The translations under genes and the position numbers were made by a program. Below, piece after piece: positions 19,148 through 29,729 of a stretch of 64,000 nt of DNA. The stretch covers positions 186,001 to 250,000 of the forward strand of contig NZ_JACHXW010000005.1 in the NCBI RefSeq assembly GCF_014192395.1, read 5' to 3'. Every line of letters starts with the position of its first letter. Within the stretch, counting starts at the first letter, position 1. This DNA comes from Paenibacillus endophyticus. Lineage in GTDB: Bacteria; Bacillota; Bacilli; Paenibacillales; Paenibacillaceae. A model generated the notes under the pieces. It was not told where the DNA came from, searched no databases, and saw only the letters and a list, made by a program, of their open reading frames with translations.

Positions 19148-19510
19148 TTATTCATCCAGTTTAAGCTGTGCAATAACTTGAATGAGCGCCTGCCTGTCAT
19201 GCTCGGCAATGGAAAGCTCATTCACGCTGTTTACGAGCTGCACCGTTAATTGTTGAAGCGATTCATGCCTCACAAGCAAGCTCAGTTTGCTTTCATAGCT
19301 CTCAAGCACCTGTTCCGCACGCTTGATATGCTCGTACACCGCTTGTCTGCTTATGCCAAACTCTGCCGCAATCTCCCCAAGGGAGAAATCATCATGAAAA
19401 TAATATTTGAGAAACGTCCGCTGCTTCTCAGTCAAGAGCGGCTCGTAAAAGTCGAACAACAAGTTTATTCGGGTTGTTTTGGACAAGGCATCTGGTTCGT
19501 TTGCTTTCAT
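19148..19510 (-). CDS. ylxM: YlxM family putative helix-turn-helix protein
   Basis: A small protein always encoded just before ffh; in streptococci YlxM binds the SRP and modulates its GTPase. It has a sigma-70 region-4-like HTH ([25 protein letters not shown]) preceded by [15 protein letters not shown] set the start at the ATG at 19510 (120 residues) with AGGAGGGG upstream; the longer frame adds 25 residues that do not fit the family. Confidence 0.9.
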   Translation of the reverse strand: MKANEPDALSKTTRINLLFDFYEPLLTEKQRTFLKYYFHDDFSLGEIAAEFGISRQAVYEHIKRAEQVLESYESKLSLLVRHESLQQLTVQLVNSVNELSIAEHDRQALIQVIAQLKLDE

Positions 19511-19673
19511 CCCCTTAGCCCCTCCTGTTAAGCTTGTTTCGCCGACAAGGTAAATACCTTTACACCTGACAACGTCTTTTATCATACATGACGCTATAGG
19601 CTGCTGTCAAGCATTTCCCCTTGTCACCTTATTGAGCCGCTTATTCCAAGCGCCGCCATGCTTGAAACGAGCG

Positions 19674-20681
19674 TTATTCCTGCGTTTTCTCAGCTTCTTC
19701 TGCTTCCTCGCGCTGAATCAAGCCCGCGAACAGCGCATGGATGAATTGCTCGGAATCAAACTGCTGGAGATCGCCCATTTTCTCCCCTAGCCCAACCAGC
19801 TTAACAGGCAAACTGAGCTCATTGCGGATCGCGATAACAATCCCGCCTTTAGCGGTACCATCCAGCTTAGTGAGCACAAGTCCGGTAACGCCGCTTTTCT
19901 CGCCGAACAGCTTTGCTTGGCTAAGGGCGTTTTGCCCCGTCGTTGCATCCAGTACGAGCAGCACCTCGTGCGGAGCATCCGGCAGCTCGCGCTGAATAAC
20001 GCGGAAAATCTTGTTCAGCTCTTCCATGAGGTTCGTTTTGTTCTGCAGCCGTCCAGCTGTATCGCATAACAGAACATCCACGCCGCGCTGCTTAGCTGCT
20101 TGTACCGCATCGAACATGACGGCTGCCGGATCTGAACCGGATTGCTGCTTGATGACATCAACCCCAACACGCTGTCCCCATACCTCGAGCTGTTCGATCG
20201 CTCCGGCGCGGAACGTGTCGCCCGCTGCCATAAGGACGCTTTTTCCTTCGCTCTTGAACTTATGCGCGAGCTTACCGATTGTTGTCGTTTTGCCGACCCC
20301 GTTAACGCCTACGAACAAGATAACCGTAATTCCGCTTGGCGCCATACGCAAACTCGATTGGTCATCCCCCTTCATGAGGTTAATGAGCTTCTCAGACAGA
20401 ATGGGCTGCAAATCAGAAGCATCCTCTATTTTCCGCTTCTTCACTTCGACCCGGAGATCGTCAATGAGCTGCATGACCGTGTTAACGCCAACATCTGCTC
20501 CGATAAGAATTTCTTCAAGCTCTTCATAAAACTGCTCGTCAATCTTCTTGCGACGCGTAATGAGCTCCTCGACCTTTTCCACAAACGCCGTGCGGGTTTT
20601 CGTCAAACCTTCCTTGAATATATTCGTTACCGCTTCCGTTTTTGTTGCGATGCTTTCCTTCAGCCTCTTAAAAAAACTCAT
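19674..20681 (-). CDS. ftsY: SRP receptor FtsY
   Basis: The membrane-associated receptor for Ffh. The N domain is preceded by MSFFKRLKESI, whose amphipathic helix can touch the membrane. The G domain shows GVNGVGKTTTIGKLA, DTAGRLQNK and TKLDGTAKGG. Length from the ATG at 20681 is 335, with GGAGTGGG upstream. It lies 42 bases downstream of smc in the usual rnc-smc-ftsY cluster. Confidence 0.97.
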   Translation of the reverse strand: MSFFKRLKESIATKTEAVTNIFKEGLTKTRTAFVEKVEELITRRKKIDEQFYEELEEILIGADVGVNTVMQLIDDLRVEVKKRKIEDASDLQPILSEKLINLMKGDDQSSLRMAPSGITVILFVGVNGVGKTTTIGKLAHKFKSEGKSVLMAAGDTFRAGAIEQLEVWGQRVGVDVIKQQSGSDPAAVMFDAVQAAKQRGVDVLLCDTAGRLQNKTNLMEELNKIFRVIQRELPDAPHEVLLVLDATTGQNALSQAKLFGEKSGVTGLVLTKLDGTAKGGIVIAIRNELSLPVKLVGLGEKMGDLQQFDSEQFIHALFAGLIQREEAEEAEKTQE

Positions 20682-20723
20682 CGTTCCCACTCCTCATCCT
20701 CACATTGCCGGCATGTCTATTCT

Positions 20724-23700
20724 TTATGCGGATACCGGCTCTTCATCCTCTAGGCGCACGGATACCAGCTTCGATACGCCGCCTTCCTCCATCGTAACGC
20801 CATACAGCACATCCGCTTCTTCCATCGTTCCTTTGCGGTGCGTTACGACGATAAATTGCGTTAATTCTGAGAATTCCCGCAAATACTGCGCAAAGCGCGA
20901 AACATTCGCTTCATCGAGTGCAGCCTCAACCTCATCAAGCACACAGAACGGAACAGGCTTCACTTGCAAAATAGCAAACAGCAGCGCGATTGCCGTCAAT
21001 GCGCGTTCTCCTCCTGAGAGCAGCTGAAGATTTTGCAGCTTTTTGCCAGGCGGCTGGGCGACGATATCAATGCCCGTATCCAAGACGCGATCCGGTTCAA
21101 CGAGCACAAGATCTGCGCGTCCTCCGCCGAACAGCTTCGCGAATACAACGACAAAGTGGCCGCGAATGGCTTCAAAGGTCGTTTTGAAGCGCTTCGACAT
21201 CTCTTCGTCCATCTCGCGGATAACCTGATACAGCGTTGTTTTCGCCTCGATCAAGTCATTCTTCTGCTCGGACAAGAACTCGAACCGTTCACTGACGCGC
21301 TCGTATTCTTCGATTGCGCCTAAGTTTACCTCGCCAAGCGAAGTAATTTGACGCTTGATATCCCTAACTTCGTTTTGGGTGCCAAGCACGTCCTCCGGCA
21401 CCTTATACTGCTCCTTCGCCAGCTCATAACTGAGCTCATACTCCTCGCTAAGCTTGCGAAGCAGATTGTCGAGCTCAACATCTAGCCGATTGGCGGCAAT
21501 TTCCGTCTGCCGCATCTGCTCTTCGACCTGCCTAAGCTGTGCCCGCTGCTCCTTGGTCTCACTCTCGCCAAGGTCAAGCTCTGCAATGCGCTGCGCACGT
21601 GCGGCGCGTTTCAAATCCGTTTGCTCCGCGCACTCTTGCTTCTTAATGCGGAGATGATTCAGCTGTTCGATCTGCTGCACCGACTCACTCGCATGTCTAG
21701 CCAGCTCTTCCTCTTGCTGAGCGGATAAGGAACGCAAATTCGCCAGTTCCTGCTTGGCTCGCTGTATATCAGCGCGGACGCGAGCGGACTGATCCTCAAA
21801 GGAAAGCTTCTCTTGATCGGTTTTAGCCGCGGCAATCTTGATGTCCGTAAGCTGGCCCTGCAGTTCCTCTTTCGCCGATTCACTTGCTTTGCGCCGCTCT
21901 TCGGCCATGCGAATGGCTTCCTGAAGCCTTGCTTCATCAATTACGAGCTGCTCTAACCGAAGTTCGGCTGATTTCGCCGTAGCTTGGACATCCTTCTGTT
22001 CAGTCAAATGCGTGTTGCGGTCAGCTGAATACAGCTGCCGCTGTTCCTCCAGATGCTTCGCTTCATTATGAAGCTGCTGAAGCTCGGCCCGGATCTGCTG
22101 TTCCTCGATTCGGCTCTTCTCACCCTCCGCACGCAGCTCTTCGATGTTATGCGAACGTATCGAATGCTCTTTGCGCAGGTCGCTTAGCTTGTTGCGAAGC
22201 TGCTCCACCGTCCGGCGTGCATCCGTAATTTCTTTATCAAGGGCCTCGATCTGGCGCTGACGGCCGAGCAAGCTGGCGCCCTTCTTCTGCAAGCTCCCCC
22301 CCGTCATGGAGCCGCCGGCATTTACGACATCGCCTTCCAGCGTCACAACGCGGTAACGATATTGGCATTTCGAAGCGATCCGGTTCGCCTGCTCCAAGGT
22401 TTCGGCAAGCAACACATTGCCGAGCAGGTTATTAACGATTGCCGCGTAACGGTCGTCCGAGCTAACTAGATCTGCAGCTACCCCAACGAAACCGTCAACG
22501 GATTCGGCAGTGCGCTTATCATGCTCTGGCACCTGCCTGCCGCGGATGACATCAAGCGGCAGGAATGTAGCCCTACCTAATTGGCGCTGCTTCAAAAAAG
22601 CAATCGCGGTACGGGCTGTTTTCTCGTCTTCCATTACGATATGCTGCAAAGCCCCGCCAAGCGCTGTCTCCACAGCCGTTTCAATACGCTCAGGAACGCG
22701 GATCAGCTCAGCGACGGCGCCGTGAACGCCGCTTATGCCGCTATTGCCTCTTCTTGAGGCTTTGAGCACTTCTTTAACGCCTTGCATAAATCCGTCTAGC
22801 GCATCCTGCATTTCCTTCATCGTATCGCGGCGTGAGATATGGCTGTCCAGCTTCTGATCCCACTTTCGGATCGCAAGCGTAACCTCCTCCAAACTCTGAG
22901 ATATCGCTCTCGTTTGTTCCGATTCCGTCAGCGTCTTGCTTCTTGCCTGTTCCAGACGCGCAAGCGTGGCTTCAAGCGCCGAAGCAAGCATTGATCTTCT
23001 CTCGTCCAGCTTCGCCTGCTGGTCGAGCCACTTGGCTTCGTCCTCGCTTATCCGTTCCATACGCCGCTGCAGCGTTTCCTGCTGCTGCGACGCATAGCGA
23101 ATTTCGTTACGGTGCTGAGCCATGGCGCTTAAGACTTCCAGCAGCTCGCTTTTGAGCGTTTCTTCCGCATCCGCGACAGCTCCGCCTGCCACGCCGAGCA
23201 AGCGGGCTTCCTCGTCAGCAATCTTCGACCTTAGATCCGCAAGCTGCAGCTGCAGCGCTGCCGCACGGCTGCGGAATTCCGCTTCCTCCTGCGACATGGC
23301 CACGATACGGGAATCCTGGGCTGCAATTGATTCCTCGAGCTTCTGTTTGTTCTGCTCCAAATTTCGCTTGCGTTCCTTCAATACCTCGCCGTAGCCCTCG
23401 CACTTTTCGAAGTCCTCACTAATCTGCAGCATCGCCTCGTGCAACTGGTCGAGCTCTAGTTCAAGATCTCGAAGCTGCTGGCGATCCTTCTCCAGGTGTG
23501 CGTCATGTTTGCTGACTACGGTTGATAGCTGAAGCTGCTCTTGCTGCAGACGCTCCAGCTTGCCGTTAGCCTCCGTCCACGATCCGTGTATCTGTTCAAT
23601 GTTATGTACGTACATTGAAATTTCTTTTGTCTTGAGCTGCTCCTTGAGCGCTTTGAACTGGATAGCTTTCTCCGACTGCTTGCGGAGCGGAGTCACCTGA

Positions 23701-24299
23701 TCCTCAAGCTCAGTCACAAGATCGTGAATACGGAGTAAATTTTGTTCGGTTTCGTCAAGCTTGCGCTGTGCTTCGCGCTTGCGCGATTTGTATTTAACAA
23801 TGCCTGACGCTTCTTCGAAAATACCGCGCCGATCCTCTGAGCGCGTACTTAAAATTTCTTCAATTCGGCCCTGTCCAATAATGGAATAAGCCTCTTTACC
23901 GATGCCGGTATCCATGAATAGCTCGGTAATATCTTTCAGCCTGCATGGCTGCTTATTTATCAAATATTCACTATCCCCGCTTCGGTGCACGCGGCGCGTG
24001 ACGGTAACCTCATTGTATTCAAGGGGCAACGCGCCATCCGAATTGTCAAGCGTCAGCGAAACCTCGCTGTAGTTGACCGCCTTGCGTGCATCGCTTCCGG
24101 CAAAAATAATATCCTCCATCTTGCCGCCGCGCAAACTCTTTGCGCTTTGCTCGCCGAGAACCCAGCGAATGCCGTCCGAAATATTACTTTTCCCGCTGCC
24201 ATTCGGACCTACAACCGCTGTAATGCCGGTTACAAATTCCATTTCGGTCCGATCGGCGAAAGACTTAAAGCCTGATAATTCAATCCGTTTCAGAAACAT
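20724..24299 (-). CDS. smc: Chromosome segregation ATPase SMC
   Basis: SMC dimers with ScpAB load at the origin and extrude DNA loops. The N-terminal ABC half has GPNGSGKSNISDGIRWVL and continues into long coiled coils (about 170-500 and 690-1020). The hinge lies between (about 515-670, SGISGVHGAVAELI and AGGSMTGGS). The C-terminal ABC half has LLSGGERALTAIALLF and FCVLDEVEAALDEAN. Length 1191 is normal. Confidence 0.98.
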   Translation of the reverse strand: MFLKRIELSGFKSFADRTEMEFVTGITAVVGPNGSGKSNISDGIRWVLGEQSAKSLRGGKMEDIIFAGSDARKAVNYSEVSLTLDNSDGALPLEYNEVTVTRRVHRSGDSEYLINKQPCRLKDITELFMDTGIGKEAYSIIGQGRIEEILSTRSEDRRGIFEEASGIVKYKSRKREAQRKLDETEQNLLRIHDLVTELEDQVTPLRKQSEKAIQFKALKEQLKTKEISMYVHNIEQIHGSWTEANGKLERLQQEQLQLSTVVSKHDAHLEKDRQQLRDLELELDQLHEAMLQISEDFEKCEGYGEVLKERKRNLEQNKQKLEESIAAQDSRIVAMSQEEAEFRSRAAALQLQLADLRSKIADEEARLLGVAGGAVADAEETLKSELLEVLSAMAQHRNEIRYASQQQETLQRRMERISEDEAKWLDQQAKLDERRSMLASALEATLARLEQARSKTLTESEQTRAISQSLEEVTLAIRKWDQKLDSHISRRDTMKEMQDALDGFMQGVKEVLKASRRGNSGISGVHGAVAELIRVPERIETAVETALGGALQHIVMEDEKTARTAIAFLKQRQLGRATFLPLDVIRGRQVPEHDKRTAESVDGFVGVAADLVSSDDRYAAIVNNLLGNVLLAETLEQANRIASKCQYRYRVVTLEGDVVNAGGSMTGGSLQKKGASLLGRQRQIEALDKEITDARRTVEQLRNKLSDLRKEHSIRSHNIEELRAEGEKSRIEEQQIRAELQQLHNEAKHLEEQRQLYSADRNTHLTEQKDVQATAKSAELRLEQLVIDEARLQEAIRMAEERRKASESAKEELQGQLTDIKIAAAKTDQEKLSFEDQSARVRADIQRAKQELANLRSLSAQQEEELARHASESVQQIEQLNHLRIKKQECAEQTDLKRAARAQRIAELDLGESETKEQRAQLRQVEEQMRQTEIAANRLDVELDNLLRKLSEEYELSYELAKEQYKVPEDVLGTQNEVRDIKRQITSLGEVNLGAIEEYERVSERFEFLSEQKNDLIEAKTTLYQVIREMDEEMSKRFKTTFEAIRGHFVVVFAKLFGGGRADLVLVEPDRVLDTGIDIVAQPPGKKLQNLQLLSGGERALTAIALLFAILQVKPVPFCVLDEVEAALDEANVSRFAQYLREFSELTQFIVVTHRKGTMEEADVLYGVTMEEGGVSKLVSVRLEDEEPVSA

Positions 24300-24403
24300 G
24301 TCTTGGTTTTCACCTCACCCCTCATTGTACCACAATTCATAGGCCTTGATAACCATTCCTGCCGCTAAATACGACCTCTCCACGTCAGCATTTTCCCCTT
24401 ATC

Positions 24404-24448
24404 AAAAAGAGAGTATCTGCAGGCTGCATCACCTGTTAGATACTCTCT
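24404..24448 (-). terminator. Terminator after rnc
   Basis: On the minus strand AGAGAGTATCT pairs with AGATACTCTCT across a 21-base loop, followed by TTTTTGAT. It begins 8 bases past the rnc stop and separates rnc from smc. Confidence 0.8.
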
Positions 24449-24455
24449 TATCCGT

Positions 24456-25160
24456 TTAACCTTGTTCCTGCGACAGCGTGCGCCATGCTTCTGCCGCCGC
24501 CCGCTGCTCCGCTTCCTTCTTCGTCCTCCCACTGCCGACTCCGAAGCGTTCTTCACCGAGGTAGACTTCAACAACAAACTCACGGTCATGTGCTGGTCCG
24601 CGCTCCTCTATGATCCGGTATTCGACTGCGCCGAGGCCATGATGCTGAGAGCGCTCTTGCAGCTTGGACTTGGAGTCTTTCACTAGCAATCCGTAATCGT
24701 TCGATTCGACGAACGGGAACATATGCTCATTGAGAAAGGCTCTAGTCTGTTCAATACCGGCATCGAGAAAAATGGCTCCTACGAATGACTCGAACAGATC
24801 AGCCAGCAGCGCTTGTCTCTGCCTGCCTCCGAGCTGTTCTTCGCCGCGCCCAAGCAATACGTGCGAGCCGAGCTCCAAACGTTCCGCGAACTGTGCAAGT
24901 GACGGTTCGCAGACGATGGAAGCACGCATTCTCGTAAGCTCGCCTTCCGGCCGCTGAGGATACGTCGCGAACAAATATTCCGATACAAGCAGCTGCAGCA
25001 CGGCATCGCCTAGAAATTCCAAACGTTCATTATCCTGTGCGGAGCCGCGCTTGTGCTCGTTTACGTAAGAGGTATGGGTGAAAGCCTGCTTCAGCAGCTT
25101 CGTCCGCTTAAAGCTGAGCTGCAGCCTCTGCTGCAGCTCATAGAAGGAATCACGCTTCAT
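24456..25160 (-). CDS. rnc: Ribonuclease III
   Basis: This dsRNA endonuclease matures rRNA and turns over structured RNA. The catalytic signature [15 protein letters not shown] is near residue 42. A second acidic residue region ([17 protein letters not shown]) and a C-terminal dsRNA-binding domain ([13 protein letters not shown] to the end) follow. Length is 234. Its start overlaps the fabF stop by 11 bases, implying coupling to the fatty-acid genes. Confidence 0.97.
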   Translation of the reverse strand: MKRDSFYELQQRLQLSFKRTKLLKQAFTHTSYVNEHKRGSAQDNERLEFLGDAVLQLLVSEYLFATYPQRPEGELTRMRASIVCEPSLAQFAERLELGSHVLLGRGEEQLGGRQRQALLADLFESFVGAIFLDAGIEQTRAFLNEHMFPFVESNDYGLLVKDSKSKLQERSQHHGLGAVEYRIIEERGPAHDREFVVEVYLGEERFGVGSGRTKKEAEQRAAAEAWRTLSQEQG

Positions 25161-26391
25161 AAACTTTCATCACGATCGACGCATTATGTCCGCCAAAGCC
25201 GAAGGAGTTGGACAAAGCCGTTCTCACATTCGCTTCACGCGGCGTATTTGGCACGTAATCCAGATCACATTCCGGATCCGGGTTGTCCAAATTGATGGTC
25301 GGTGCGATAATGCCATTTTTTAGCGTTAAGCCTAAAATGACAGCTTCGACGCCTCCAGCTGCGCCGAGCAAATGGCCCGTCATCGATTTGGTCGAGCTTA
25401 CCGCTACTTTATAAGCATGGTCGCCGAGCGCCTTTTTGATCGCTTTCGTCTCCGAACGATCTCCTACCGGCGTAGAAGTACCGTGCGCATTAATGTAATC
25501 TATATCCGAAGGTTCAACGCCCGCATCCTTCATCGCTTTCACCATACAGCGCGCAGCGCCATCCGGGTCCGGCTCAGTCATGTGATGAGCATCGCCGCTC
25601 ATGCCGTAGCCAATGACCTCCGCATAAATTTTCGCTCCGCGTGCCTGTGCGTGCTCAAGTGATTCCAGTACCAATACGCCCGCACCTTCACCCATAACGA
25701 AGCCATCGCGATCAATATCGAACGGGCGGCTTGCTTTCTCGGGCTCACTATTGCGTACGGACATCGCACGCATGGAGCAGAAGCCTGCCATGCCTGTCGG
25801 TCTGATCGTAGCTTCAGCGCCGCCTGCGATCATAACGTCAGCATCGCCGCGTTGAATCAGCTTAAAAGAATCGCCGATGGAATGCGTGCCTGTCGCACAT
25901 GCAGTAACCGCGGTGCTATTCGGCCCTTTAGCTCCCGTTAGCATGGAAACCTGACCCGATGCCATATTCGCTATCATCATTGGGATAAAGAACGGACTAA
26001 CGCGCTTCGGTCCCTTCTCCAGCAATATATTGTGCTGATCCTCCCAAGTGCCAAGTCCGCCAATGCCGGAGCCGACCATAACGCCTACGCGCTCCGGATC
26101 AGCATTTTGGCCGATTTGCAAGTCCGCATCTTTAACCGCCAACTGGCTGGCTACTGCCGCGAACTGTACGAACCTGTCCATTCTGCGTGCTTCTTTTTTA
26201 TCCAATCCATAATCCTCAGGGACGAAGTTTTTAACTTCCGCCGCTATATAAGTAGGGTATTCAGAGAAATCGAAAGCCTCAACAACCGATACGCCCGACT
26301 TTCCTTCAAGCAGGTTTCCCCAAAATTGTTCCAAATCAGAACCAAGCGAAGTAATAACGCCCATACCCGTAACAACTACTCTTTGTTTCAT
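25150..26391 (-). CDS. fabF: Beta-ketoacyl-ACP synthase II
   Basis: The condensing enzyme for fatty-acid chain elongation. [17 protein letters not shown] starts the protein. The nucleophile Cys lies in [10 protein letters not shown], and the two His are in [12 protein letters not shown] and [12 protein letters not shown]. The ATG at 26391 gives 413 residues with AGAGGTGA upstream; a frame extension of 23 residues is not credible. acpP lies upstream across a 290-base gap holding a hairpin. Confidence 0.96.
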   Translation of the reverse strand: MKQRVVVTGMGVITSLGSDLEQFWGNLLEGKSGVSVVEAFDFSEYPTYIAAEVKNFVPEDYGLDKKEARRMDRFVQFAAVASQLAVKDADLQIGQNADPERVGVMVGSGIGGLGTWEDQHNILLEKGPKRVSPFFIPMMIANMASGQVSMLTGAKGPNSTAVTACATGTHSIGDSFKLIQRGDADVMIAGGAEATIRPTGMAGFCSMRAMSVRNSEPEKASRPFDIDRDGFVMGEGAGVLVLESLEHAQARGAKIYAEVIGYGMSGDAHHMTEPDPDGAARCMVKAMKDAGVEPSDIDYINAHGTSTPVGDRSETKAIKKALGDHAYKVAVSSTKSMTGHLLGAAGGVEAVILGLTLKNGIIAPTINLDNPDPECDLDYVPNTPREANVRTALSNSFGFGGHNASIVMKVYEA

Positions 26392-26647
26392 TCGATTCAC
26401 CTCTGTATCCAGCATTTTTATTGCGCATATGGCCGCACTCAGAACTTGCAAGCCGATCATGCCTTTTGCGTATACCCTGCTTATATTTCTCGGTAAACTA
26501 AAGCAATTCCGTTCGTAAACGGCAGCGCCTTTACGCTTGAAATATAAGGAGGTATAAATTCATTGCTCATGAAGCCATTTACGCTTGTGTATGTAAAAGC
26601 TGTAGCGCTTCCATAATTAGGAATGGTGAAACGGCCTAGATGGAGAG

Positions 26648-26674
26648 AAGTCCCGTTTATTAAAAACGGGACTT
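26648..26674 (-). terminator. Hairpin directly after acpP
   Basis: AAGTCCCGTTT pairs with AAACGGGACTT on the minus strand, 8 bases after the acpP stop. There is no T-tract after it, so it may stabilise or attenuate the abundant acpP mRNA rather than end it completely. fabF, rnc downstream may depend on read-through or their own promoter. Confidence 0.6.
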
Positions 26675-26681
26675 GTCCTTC

Positions 26682-26915
26682 TTACGTATGAGATTGTATG
26701 TATTTAACTACTTCTCCCACAGTGGTGATTGTCTCAGCATCTTCATCAGAAATTTCCATATCAAACTCGTCTTCTAGCTCCATGACCAATTCAACGACAT
26801 CAAGAGAGTCAGCGCCGAGGTCATCTTTAAATGAAGCTTCTAGTGTAACTTCCGCTTCGTCTACGCCTAGTCGGTCGATGACGATACGTTTTACGCGATC
26901 TACTACTTCGGACAT
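26682..26915 (-). CDS. acpP: Acyl carrier protein
   Basis: A 77-residue acidic carrier. The phosphopantetheine Ser lies in [19 protein letters not shown] use the ATG at 26915 because GGAGGAGGTG stands just before it. It sits between fabG and fabF, the common Firmicutes order. Confidence 0.97.
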   Translation of the reverse strand: MSEVVDRVKRIVIDRLGVDEAEVTLEASFKDDLGADSLDVVELVMELEDEFDMEISDEDAETITTVGEVVKYIQSHT

Positions 26916-27006
26916 CCGGTTCACCTCCTCCATGGTATTATACGAGAATTAAAGATAAATTGCCATACGTAACCGTTTTAATTCCGCTTAGGGAAATAAA
27001 TCCGCA

Positions 27007-27756
27007 TTACATATACATGCCGCCGTCTACGTGAATCGTCTGTCCAGTCATATAGGCTGAAGCGTCGGAAGCAAGGAAACGGACCGCATTTGCGATGTCG
27101 CTCGGGTCTCCGAGACGGGCAAGCGGAATTTGGCCAGCCAAGGACTGCCGCATCTCTTCCGGAAGTTTATCCGTCATTTCGGTTTGAATAAATCCGGGGG
27201 CAACGCAGTTAACAGTGATGCCCCGGGACGCAAGCTCGCGCGCGCTTGCCTTAGTCAAACCAATGACGCCAGCTTTCGCCGCTACATAGTTGGCTTGTCC
27301 AGGGTTTCCGAGCACGCCAACAACGGATGAAATGTTGATGATACGGCCTGCGCGCTGTTTCATCATGGTGCGGGTAACGGCTTTGATGCCATTGAATACG
27401 CCCTTCAGGTTCGTCTCAATAACTTGATCAAATTCGTCTTCCTTCATTCGCATGATTAAATTATCCCTAGTAATGCCGGCATTGTTTACCAAAATATCAA
27501 TAGCTCCGAATTGTTCAATAACTTCTTTTACCATCGCGTCGAATTCAACCGTCTTCCCGACGTTCGCTTTGATCACAATGGCGCGTCTGCCTAAAGCTTC
27601 CACAGCTTGCGCCGTTTCCGCTGCCGCAGCTTCGCTGCCTGAATAGTTAATGGCGACATCCGCCCCTGCTTCCGCAAGCGCTATGGCGATCGATCTTCCG
27701 ATTCCGCGCGATGCGCCAGTTACGAGTGCTTTCTTGCCTTCCAAGCTAGCAAACAT
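27007..27756 (-). CDS. fabG: 3-oxoacyl-ACP reductase FabG
   Basis: The NADPH-dependent first reduction in fatty-acid elongation. It is a short-chain dehydrogenase with the cofactor motif [12 protein letters not shown], the NNAG motif, a catalytic Ser in INISSVVG and YVAAK as the Tyr-Lys pair. C-terminal VDGGMYM is typical. Length is 249. TGGAGGAAA precedes the ATG. It starts 15 bases after the fabD stop. Confidence 0.96.
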   Translation of the reverse strand: MFASLEGKKALVTGASRGIGRSIAIALAEAGADVAINYSGSEAAAAETAQAVEALGRRAIVIKANVGKTVEFDAMVKEVIEQFGAIDILVNNAGITRDNLIMRMKEDEFDQVIETNLKGVFNGIKAVTRTMMKQRAGRIINISSVVGVLGNPGQANYVAAKAGVIGLTKASARELASRGITVNCVAPGFIQTEMTDKLPEEMRQSLAGQIPLARLGDPSDIANAVRFLASDASAYMTGQTIHVDGGMYM

Positions 27757-27771
27757 TGAATTTCCTCCATC

Positions 27772-28710
27772 CTAAAGTTCATTGGCTTGCAGCGCTTCAA
27801 GCGCGGAAATATTGTTAATGGAAATAATCCGCAGACTTTTGTCGATTTTTTTGATTAAGCCCGCTAGAACGGTGCCTGATCCGATTTCAACGAATGTATC
27901 CACGCCTTGTTCAATCAAATAACGCACGCTGTCTTCCCACAGCACTGGCGAATAGACTTGCTCTACGAGCAAGGAACGAATCTCGCCAGCCGAAACAACT
28001 TCTTTGGCCGTTACGTTCGCGATGACAGGAACAGAAGCATCCTTCATTGAAACGTCCGCTAGCACCGTTTGAAGATTATCGGCTGCCGGCTTCATCAAAG
28101 ACGAATGAAAAGGACCGCTTACTTCAAGTGGAATGACCCGCTTAGCGCCAGCTTCTTCTTTTCCTCGCTGAACGACCGCTTCTACGCCAGCAGCCGACCC
28201 AGATACCACAATTTGCCCCGGGCAGTTCACATTCGCAAGCTCCACTGCTGAGCCTTCCGCTGTGATAGCAGCACAAAGCGCAGCAAGCGTCTCACGCTCT
28301 GCTCCAAGCACGGCAGCCATCGCACCCTGTCCGCTTGGGACAGCTTGCTCCATGAATTGTCCGCGTGCACGGACAGTGCGCACGGCATCCTCGAATGATA
28401 GAACGCCTGCCGCAACAAGCGCACTGTATTCACCCAAGCTGTGTCCTGCTACATAATCAGGTTTCAAGCCCTTGCCTTCCAATGCTTCGAGCAAGGCCAC
28501 GCTGACGGTTAGCAGTGCAGGCTGCGTATTCGCAGTCTGTTTCAGCTGTTCCTCCGGCCCTTCAAATATAATGCTGCTCAGGGAGAATCCTAGCGCCTCA
28601 TCCGCCTGTTCAAACACCGACCGCGAGCGGTCAAAGGTATCGAATGCATCCTTGCCCATTCCAACCGCCTGTGCGCCTTGTCCTGGAAATACAAATGCAA
28701 TTTTGCTCAA
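27772..28710 (-). CDS. fabD: Malonyl-CoA:ACP transacylase FabD
   Basis: Transfers malonyl from CoA to ACP. FVFPGQGAQAVGMGKD at the start, the nucleophile Ser in AGHSLGEYSALVAAG (about residue 90) and GPFHSSLM with the catalytic His are visible. Length is 312. The start codon is TTG at 28710 with a strong GGAGGAAA ribosome site. Confidence 0.96.
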   Translation of the reverse strand: MSKIAFVFPGQGAQAVGMGKDAFDTFDRSRSVFEQADEALGFSLSSIIFEGPEEQLKQTANTQPALLTVSVALLEALEGKGLKPDYVAGHSLGEYSALVAAGVLSFEDAVRTVRARGQFMEQAVPSGQGAMAAVLGAERETLAALCAAITAEGSAVELANVNCPGQIVVSGSAAGVEAVVQRGKEEAGAKRVIPLEVSGPFHSSLMKPAADNLQTVLADVSMKDASVPVIANVTAKEVVSAGEIRSLLVEQVYSPVLWEDSVRYLIEQGVDTFVEIGSGTVLAGLIKKIDKSLRIISINNISALEALQANEL

Positions 28711-28733
28711 GAGTGTTTCCTCCTAAATTGAAA

Positions 28734-29720
28734 TTACCATACAAGGACGGAAGCGCCCCAAGTCAAGCCGCCGCCGAAACCGACCAGCACAATGCGGTCG
28801 CCTTCCTTCACGCGCCCTTGCTCGACTGCTTCCGCAAGTGCAACGGGTATTGATGCGGATGACATATTGCCGTATTTATCTAAGTTAATCATTGCTTTGT
28901 CCTCTGACAGGTTCAGCCTGTTCAGCGCAGATTGAATGATACGGATATTCGCTTGGTGTGGAACCAGCAGATCGACCTCTTCTTTGGCGATCCCTGCTTT
29001 CAGCAATGCCTCTTCAGCTACGCTGCCCATAATTCTGACCGCGAATTTGAATACATCGTTGCCGGCCATATAGATATAGTGCTGCTTGCTTTGAATGCTC
29101 GCTTCCGAGGCAGGGACGCGCGATCCGCCGCCGCTTACCTTGAGAAGCTCTCCGCCGCTGCCATCCGCGCCGAGCTCGAACGAGCGGAATCCGCGCCCCT
29201 CTTCCACTGCGCCAAGAACGACAGCACCCGCACCGTCACCGAATAGAATGCAGGTATTACGATCCGTGTAATCCGTAATTCGCGACAACGTTTCAGCACC
29301 AACGACCAGCACATGCTTGTACATGCCGCTGGCTATCATGCTAGAGCCGGTAGCAAGCCCATAGATAAAGCCTGAACATGCCGCTGACAAATCAAATGCC
29401 GCAGCTTTCTTCGCTCCAAGCTTATCCTGGAGAAGGCATGCTGTGGATGGGAAAAACATGTCAGGCGTGATGGTCGCAACGATAATCAGATCGATGTCCT
29501 CTGCCGTCAGTCCCGCAGCAGCAATTGCAGCGCGCGATGCATGAAGGGCAAGGTCGGACGTCGCTTCTTCAGCAGCTGCCAGCCGGCGTTCTTTGATGCC
29601 CGTGCGAGTAACGATCCATTCATCATTGGTCTCCACCATAGCTTCAAGCTCTTTATTCGATAAAATACGTTCAGGCACGTATTTGCCCGTTCCGATAATT
29701 CCTACAGGATGTAAACCCAT
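28734..29720 (-). CDS. fabH: 3-oxoacyl-ACP synthase III
   Basis: Starts fatty-acid synthesis by joining acyl-CoA to malonyl-ACP; in Gram-positive bacteria it favours branched primers. The Cys nucleophile is in SAACSGFIYGLA, the His in PHQANIRII and the Asn in KYGNMSSASI. The ATG at 29720 (328 residues) is spaced about 10 bases from GGGAAGTG. A GTG three codons earlier, abutting the plsX stop, is a possible alternative. Confidence 0.95.
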   Translation of the reverse strand: MGLHPVGIIGTGKYVPERILSNKELEAMVETNDEWIVTRTGIKERRLAAAEEATSDLALHASRAAIAAAGLTAEDIDLIIVATITPDMFFPSTACLLQDKLGAKKAAAFDLSAACSGFIYGLATGSSMIASGMYKHVLVVGAETLSRITDYTDRNTCILFGDGAGAVVLGAVEEGRGFRSFELGADGSGGELLKVSGGGSRVPASEASIQSKQHYIYMAGNDVFKFAVRIMGSVAEEALLKAGIAKEEVDLLVPHQANIRIIQSALNRLNLSEDKAMINLDKYGNMSSASIPVALAEAVEQGRVKEGDRIVLVGFGGGLTWGASVLVW

Positions 29721-29729
29721 TTCGCACAC

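Noticed and set aside
26461..26681. Open frame continuing in the acpP frame after its stop, reading FLINGTSLHLGRFTIPNYG and on to ALVYREI
   Set aside because: Sixty-odd open codons look protein-like, but there is no start codon or ribosome site and the first part is the acpP hairpin. Chance openness of this length is not rare.
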